A DNA stretch of 64,000 bases from Mesorhizobium sp. LHD-90. GTDB taxonomy: Bacteria > Pseudomonadota > Alphaproteobacteria > Rhizobiales > Rhizobiaceae. The notes beneath the pieces are model-generated. The model ran no database searches. It saw nothing but the letters and a program-made list of their open reading frames with translations, and had not been told where the DNA came from. The stretch is taken from the NCBI RefSeq assembly GCF_030929505.1, contig NZ_JAVFVV010000008.1:1-64000 (forward strand), read 5' to 3'. The position numbers and the translations under genes are program-made. This document shows positions 59,830 to 64,000 of this stretch, one piece after another (the stretch's first letter is position 1; each line of letters begins with the position of its first letter).

Positions 59830-59848
59830 GATGAAAGCAACTCCTGTT

Positions 59849-60568
59849 CTATTGTCGCGCGAGGATCGTTCTCGCGCCGTCCGTGCCGGCCACCACCGCC
59901 ATTTGAGCGAGGCCGATGAACAGCCCATGCTCGACGACGCCTGGCACGGAATGAAGACCGGTAGATAGCGCTCTTGGATCGGGAATGCGGCCAAAAGATG
60001 CGTCGAGGATGAAATGCCCGCCGTCTGTAACAAATGGCGCGTCCTTCGTCATCCGCAATGTGATCGGTCCGGACAGCGCCAGCGAATCGGCGACGCGGCG
60101 GATCGCGATCTCGGTGGCGCGCAGGCCGAACGGGTTGACCTCGATTGGCAGCGGAAAACGCCCGAGGGTGTCCACCTGCTTGCTGTCGTCGGCGATCACG
60201 ATCATGCGTTTCGACGCGGCCGCGACGATTTTTTCCCGCAGCAGCGCGCCGCCTCCGCCCTTGATCAGGACGAGACCCGGGTCGAATTCGTCGGCGCCGT
60301 CGATCGTCAGGTCGAGTTCCGGCGTCTCGTCGAGCGTCGTCAACGGCACACCGGTCTCGCGGCAGAGTTTCGCGGTGCGCTCCGAGGTCGGCACGCCGAT
60401 GATGGCGAGCCCACCCGCGACCCTTTCGGCCAGCAAGCGCACGAATTCTTCCGCCGTCGAGCCGCTGCCGATGCCGAGCCGCATGCCGCTTTCGACATGG
60501 GTCAGCGCGGTCCTCGCCGCTTCGATCTTCAGTGCACGTGCGTCCATCGGGCCATCCGCCGAGTCCAT
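59849..60568 (-). CDS. rpiA: Ribose-5-phosphate isomerase A
   Basis: 239 residues from ATG 60568, with GGAG nine bases upstream; a second ATG seven codons later is an alternative. RpiA motifs: [36 protein letters not shown] (Asp and Lys of the active site) and VEHGLFIG. It interconverts ribose-5- and ribulose-5-phosphate in the pentose phosphate pathway. It precedes the DUF2059 gene. Confidence 0.95.
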   Translation of the reverse strand: MDSADGPMDARALKIEAARTALTHVESGMRLGIGSGSTAEEFVRLLAERVAGGLAIIGVPTSERTAKLCRETGVPLTTLDETPELDLTIDGADEFDPGLVLIKGGGGALLREKIVAAASKRMIVIADDSKQVDTLGRFPLPIEVNPFGLRATEIAIRRVADSLALSGPITLRMTKDAPFVTDGGHFILDASFGRIPDPRALSTGLHSVPGVVEHGLFIGLAQMAVVAGTDGARTILARQ

Positions 60569-60768
60569 AGGCGTCGGCTCCTAGCATCTTTGGCGCACAG
60601 GACAAGCCCTCGCGCGGTCCCATGCGTCGAGATTGCCCGATCGGCGACGCTTTCCGGTGAGGAGCCGAGGGAATGCGGCCTAGCCTCTTCGGCGCATCGA
60701 AATCTCGACGCCAAAGCCATCCACTTTCGGACTTGCTGCGGCCGCGCGACAATGGCCTCCGGGCGAGC

Positions 60769-61611
60769 CTATGTCGCGGCGGATGGCGTTGAGCCGTCCT
60801 CATCCTTCTCGGCGGCGAGTTTCTCCTCGTCGCGCTTCTTCTCGACCATGCGGGCGGCCCAGATCGACACCTCGTAGAGGATGATGGTCGGCACGGCGAG
60901 ACCGATCTGGCTCATCGGGTCAGGCGGGGTCAGCACCGCCGCGACGACGAAGGCCAGCACGATCGCCCACTTGCGCTTTTCCCTCAGCCCCTGCGAGGTC
61001 AGCAGCCCGACGCGCGCCATCAGCGTGGTGACCACCGGAAGCTGGAACACCAGGCCGAATGAGAAGATCAGCGTCATGATCAGGCTGAGATATTCCGAGA
61101 CCTTAGGCAGCAGCGAGATCTGCACCTCGTTGCCGGGGCCGACCTGCTGCATCGACAGGAAGAACCACATGACCATCGGCGTGAAGAAAAAATAGACCAG
61201 CGCGCCGCCCATGATGAACAGGATCGGCGAGGCGATCAGGAAGGGAAGGAAGGCGTTGCGCTCGTTCTTGTAGAGGCCGGGCGCCACGAATTTGTAGATC
61301 TGCGCGGCAATCAGAGGGAAGGCGATCACCAGCCCGCCGAACATCGCCAGCTTGATCTGGGTGAAGAAGAATTCCTGCGGCGCGGTGTAGATCAGCTCCA
61401 CCTTGTCCTGCGCCAGGCCCGCCCAGTGAACCGCCCATTTGAACGGCTGGACCAGGATGTTGAAGAGCTGCTTGGCGAAGAAGAAGCAGACGAGGAAGGC
61501 GACGAAAAAGCCGCCGATCGACCACATCAGCCGGCTGCGCAGCTCGATCAGATGCTCGATGAGCGGGGCCGACGAGGCCTCGATCTCGCTTTCGTCCCTG
61601 GCAGAGCTCAC
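60769..61611 (-). CDS. tatC: Twin-arginine translocase subunit TatC
   Basis: 280 residues, six membrane helices. Signatures: LIEHLIELRSRLMWSIGGFF, the P2-loop LPFLIASPILFIMGGALVYFFFTP, and ADPxxQ-like PPDPMSQIGLAVPTIILYEV. It recognises the twin-arginine signal. The ATG overlaps the tatB stop by four bases. The C-terminal tail is acidic/basic (EEKLAAEKDEDGS). Confidence 0.96.
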   Translation of the reverse strand: MSSARDESEIEASSAPLIEHLIELRSRLMWSIGGFFVAFLVCFFFAKQLFNILVQPFKWAVHWAGLAQDKVELIYTAPQEFFFTQIKLAMFGGLVIAFPLIAAQIYKFVAPGLYKNERNAFLPFLIASPILFIMGGALVYFFFTPMVMWFFLSMQQVGPGNEVQISLLPKVSEYLSLIMTLIFSFGLVFQLPVVTTLMARVGLLTSQGLREKRKWAIVLAFVVAAVLTPPDPMSQIGLAVPTIILYEVSIWAARMVEKKRDEEKLAAEKDEDGSTPSAAT

Positions 61612-62327
61612 GTCGACTTTCCTGCGGGTTTGCGGGCGGGCGCGTCAGGCTTCGCCTTGGCGGCGGGCTTGCCGGTCTTGGCCGGTGTCTTCGCCGCGGA
61701 CTTTGACTTGGGGTCTGCGGCCGCCTTGGCCGCACGCGGCGCGGCCGGTTTTTTCGGCGCGGAGGGTTTTGCCGCGCCGTTCGCCTTGGCCGGCCTCGGG
61801 TCCTGCATCGGAGCGGCAGCCGCGGCCGGCCTGGCGGGTTCGGGCGGCGGCGCGGGCACCGCGGCCGGTGCCGCAACAGGCGAAGCTGACGGCGCGGGCT
61901 GGGCCGCCACCGCGGCGGCGGCCGGCGTGGCCTCATCCCCCGGCATGACCGTGGCGCCGTTCTTCAGCGGCTCGGCCTCATGCGCCACCGGGCTGGCGGG
62001 ATCGGGCGGCGTCGCCGGCTTTGCCGGGTTCATCGACTGAAGGCCGGCGCGCACGTCGGCGGCAGCCTTCTCGAACGGGTTGAGCTGTTTCTTGATCTCG
62101 TTGGCCGGGTTGAGGCTGCGCAGCGAATCGACCGATTTCTTGACGTCGTCAAGCTCGGCCTCTTTCAAGGCCTCGTTGAACTGTTTCTGGAAATCGCCGG
62201 CCATCGCCCGCATCTTCGTCGTCATCTTGCCGAAGGTGCGCAGCATCTTGGGCAAGTCCTTCGGCCCCACGACCACGATCATGACGACCGCGATCACGAG
62301 CATTTCCGTCCAGCCGATGTCAAACAT
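61608..62327 (-). CDS. tatB: Sec-independent protein translocase subunit TatB
   Basis: 239 residues, longer than E. coli TatB (171). N-terminal helix and hinge: MFDIGWTEMLVIAVVMIVVVGPKDLPKMLRT; amphipathic helix after it. The remaining ~130 residues are low-complexity Ala/Pro/Lys (PAAAAAPMQDPRPAK, KTPAKTGKPAAKAKP). Pairs with TatC to bind substrates. Confidence 0.95.
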   Translation of the reverse strand: MFDIGWTEMLVIAVVMIVVVGPKDLPKMLRTFGKMTTKMRAMAGDFQKQFNEALKEAELDDVKKSVDSLRSLNPANEIKKQLNPFEKAAADVRAGLQSMNPAKPATPPDPASPVAHEAEPLKNGATVMPGDEATPAAAAVAAQPAPSASPVAAPAAVPAPPPEPARPAAAAAPMQDPRPAKANGAAKPSAPKKPAAPRAAKAAADPKSKSAAKTPAKTGKPAAKAKPDAPARKPAGKST

Positions 62328-62371
62328 GGCCTGTCAATCCGGCTATCCGAGAGCATGGCCCCCGGAAGGGC

Positions 62372-62605
62372 TCAGCCCTTGGTGGCCTTTTCCCGGGCGG
62401 CGCCGACGGTCTCGTCGGTACGATGCTCGACGGTCTTGGGATCGGCGCCGTTCGCGGCTTCCGCATCCTCTTCCGACATGCCCTTCTTGAAGCTCTTGAT
62501 GCCCTTGGCCATGTCGCCCATCAGCTCCGGAATCTTGCCGCGGCCGAACAGCAGCAGCACGACCACCAGAACGATGAGCCAGTGCCAAATTGAAAACGAA
62601 CCCAT
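62372..62605 (-). CDS. tatA: Sec-independent protein translocase subunit TatA
   Basis: 77 residues. [43 protein letters not shown]: one helix, the conserved FG hinge, and an amphipathic helix with an acidic tail. It forms the translocation assembly. It lies 44 bases before tatB; the DctP protein at 20.4-21.4 kb is a likely substrate. Confidence 0.95.
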   Translation of the reverse strand: MGSFSIWHWLIVLVVVLLLFGRGKIPELMGDMAKGIKSFKKGMSEEDAEAANGADPKTVEHRTDETVGAAREKATKG

Positions 62606-62640
62606 ATCACACTCTCTCGAAGCGATTTCCCAGAACTGAT

Positions 62641-63702
62641 CTATGCGCTTTCGCGCCGCGTTTCAAACAGAAGTACATCGGATTTGCGCAATGAAAGCCA
62701 GATGTCACGTGCTTTTGCAGACAATGCGCCGCAGCGCACCCGTGCGCGTACCGGCGATTCGGCGCCGGGAACCGCCAGTTCGAGCAGTTCGACGACGCCG
62801 AGATAACGGCGCGACAGGATGCGCGCCTCGGTCGCACCCTCGCTTTCGCTGACGTCGAAGCCGGTGGTGCGCACCGCCACGGTGGCGTGAACACCCTCGG
62901 AAAGGCCATCCGCGTCGATGGCGCCGAGCGAGGTTTCCACCGCGCCGCCGCGCACTTTGCCGGCAAAGACGTTGAGTTCGGAAAAAAAGCCGGCGACGAA
63001 CAGGTCGGCGGGTTTGAGATAGAGATCCTCCGCCCTGCCCGCCTGCACCAGGCGGCCGTCCTTCAGGAGCGCAATGCGGTCGCCCATGCGCATCGCCTCC
63101 TCCGCGTCGTGGGTGACGACAATGGCGGTGGCGCGGCTCTCGCGCAATATGGCGAGCGTCTCGGCGCGCACCGAATCCTTCAGCCGCGAATCCAGGCCGG
63201 AAAACGGCTCGTCCATCAAAAGCACCGCCGGGCGCGGCGCCAGCGCGCGGGCAAGCGCCACGCGCTGCTGCTCGCCGCCGGAGAGCACATGCGGATAGGA
63301 GCCGGCATAGGATTGCAGCCCGACACGGCCCAGCGCGATCATCGCCTCGTGGCGCGCCTCCGCCGCCGACAGCGCGGTGAGGCCGAAGCGCACATTATCC
63401 AGGATGGTCATGTGCGGGAACAAAGCGAAATCCTGGAAGACGAGCCCGATCGAGCGTTTTTCCGGCGGCAGGAATATGCTGGGTCCTGCGATCTCGCGGC
63501 CGTTGAGCAGCACGCGGCCGGTGGCCTGCGGCTCGATGCCGGCGGCGATGCGCAGCAGCGTCGTCTTGCCCGAGCCGGAGGGGCCGAGCAAGCAGAGCAC
63601 CTCTCCCGGCTCGGCAGCCAGCGAGACGTCGCGCAGCGTCTCGGAACCCGGCGAAAAGGCGTGGCTGATGTTCTCGAACGCCAACCGAGCGGCGAAGGTC
63701 AC
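62641..63702 (-). CDS. ABC transporter ATPase with C-terminal TOBE-type region
   Basis: 353 residues if GTG 63702 is the start ([16 protein letters not shown]); upstream TTG codons at 63747 and 63813 are open alternatives. Walker [10 protein letters not shown], signature [15 protein letters not shown], Walker [12 protein letters not shown] and the H-loop [14 protein letters not shown] are all intact. The end (~240-353) looks like a TOBE domain (FCbpC/PotA-like). No permease or binding protein is adjacent. It sits between scpB and tatABC, directly upstream of tatA by 35 bases. Confidence 0.85.
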   Translation of the reverse strand: MTFAARLAFENISHAFSPGSETLRDVSLAAEPGEVLCLLGPSGSGKTTLLRIAAGIEPQATGRVLLNGREIAGPSIFLPPEKRSIGLVFQDFALFPHMTILDNVRFGLTALSAAEARHEAMIALGRVGLQSYAGSYPHVLSGGEQQRVALARALAPRPAVLLMDEPFSGLDSRLKDSVRAETLAILRESRATAIVVTHDAEEAMRMGDRIALLKDGRLVQAGRAEDLYLKPADLFVAGFFSELNVFAGKVRGGAVETSLGAIDADGLSEGVHATVAVRTTGFDVSESEGATEARILSRRYLGVVELLELAVPGAESPVRARVRCGALSAKARDIWLSLRKSDVLLFETRRESA

Positions 63703-63809
63703 GCCGGCCGTCGTGCGTCTGGTCCTGCCCGCTTCGTCGATCGCCAATTTTTGCCCGGCCTTCCCGATGGTTTCCGGGCGATCAGACCTGCCAGCCCGGC
63801 AACACAGCG

Positions 63810-64000
63810 TCAATCATCGGTCGCCTTGGGTGTCAACAGGCCGAGTTCCTCGAGGTCGATGTCGGTCAGCGGGTCCTCGTCCGCCGTCAGTTCCTCCGGA
63901 TCGGCGGGCGGCAGCGGCACGGAGAAGTTGGCCGGCATACGGGCGGCGAGCAGGCCGGCCCCCTTCAGCTCCTCGATGCCGGGCAGGTCGCGGATCTCCT
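63810..64000 (-). CDS. scpB: Segregation and condensation protein ScpB, C-terminal part
   Basis: The minus-strand frame enters from the right edge and ends at 63810. The last 62 codons read EIRDLPGIEELKGAGLLAAR, then PANFSVPLPPADPEEL, ending DIDLEELGLLTPKATDD. This C-terminus (LPGIEELKxAGLL and TDIDLEELGLLTP) is typical of rhizobial ScpB, partner of ScpA in the SMC condensin. The N-terminal winged-helix part is outside the window. Confidence 0.85.
   Translation of the reverse strand, partial: EIRDLPGIEELKGAGLLAARMPANFSVPLPPADPEELTADEDPLTDIDLEELGLLTPKATDD

Overview
The window looks like a chromosome segment from an alphaproteobacterium of the order Hyphomicrobiales (Rhizobiales), most likely a Mesorhizobium-like member of the Phyllobacteriaceae. 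The basis is the high GC content, a glnB-glnA pair plus a separate eukaryote-type glutamine synthetase glnII with a DUF2735 neighbour, minCDE preceded by a CtrA-type site, an ATP12 chaperone, and an S10/spc/alpha ribosomal superoperon that runs into secY-adk without rpmJ. Species assignment is inference. No rRNA, tRNA or CRISPR array was seen.

Layout. 1-1.1 kb is accessory: the 3' end of an IS481-type transposase and a PIN toxin/Phd-like antitoxin pair whose promoter carries a perfect operator palindrome. 1.2-8.2 kb holds a TonB-like/DUF930 protein, a DUF72 protein, a membrane diguanylate cyclase, a large secreted Cys-rich protein with one haem c motif, and nnrD/nnrE. 8.2-10.4 kb is the nitrogen locus glnB-glnA with a sigma54 promoter and a strong terminator. 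10.4-18.3 kb holds an alpha/beta hydrolase, a degenerate copy of the minC 5' end, a 1243-residue type I secretion-style calcium-binding protein on the minus strand, and then intact minCDE. 18.3-21.4 kb is a TRAP transporter (dctM, dctQ, dctP). 21.8-23.5 kb is glnII with its own sigma54 promoter and a divergent DUF2735 gene.

23.6-36.6 kb is mostly minus-strand housekeeping: ATP12, a HAD phosphatase, an EamA exporter and RluC (tightly coupled), CrcB, two methyltransferases, an NCS2 permease, RarA and a Do-type protease, a thioredoxin-fold/2OG oxygenase fusion, an ankyrin protein and a YdjM-like membrane hydrolase. 36.7-55.6 kb is one long minus-strand ribosomal block: rpsL-rpsG-fusA-tuf, S10, spc with secY-adk, and alpha with rpoA and rplQ.

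56.0-57.8 kb is a short, partly AT-richer accessory patch with a lone HsdR_N-type nuclease and an orphan VapB-like antitoxin. 57.8-64 kb holds gor, a DUF2059 protein, rpiA, tatCBA, an ABC ATPase and the end of scpB.

How the genes work together. PII (GlnB), GlnA and GlnII form the ammonia-assimilation control circuit. Both loci have -24/-12 promoters, and both carry a GCCT-N7-AGGC dyad 150-200 bp further upstream, so a shared enhancer-binding regulator (NtrC expected) is the simplest reading. MinCDE positions the division site and appears to be under CtrA. The most unusual architecture is the 4.7 kb segment between the minC remnant and intact minC, which looks like an insertion or recombination scar carrying a giant secreted protein. 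I saw no clear multi-gene system that I would call new. The best leads are this segment, the shared glnB/glnII dyad, the possibly leaderless toxin-antitoxin promoter, and the oxygenase fusion.
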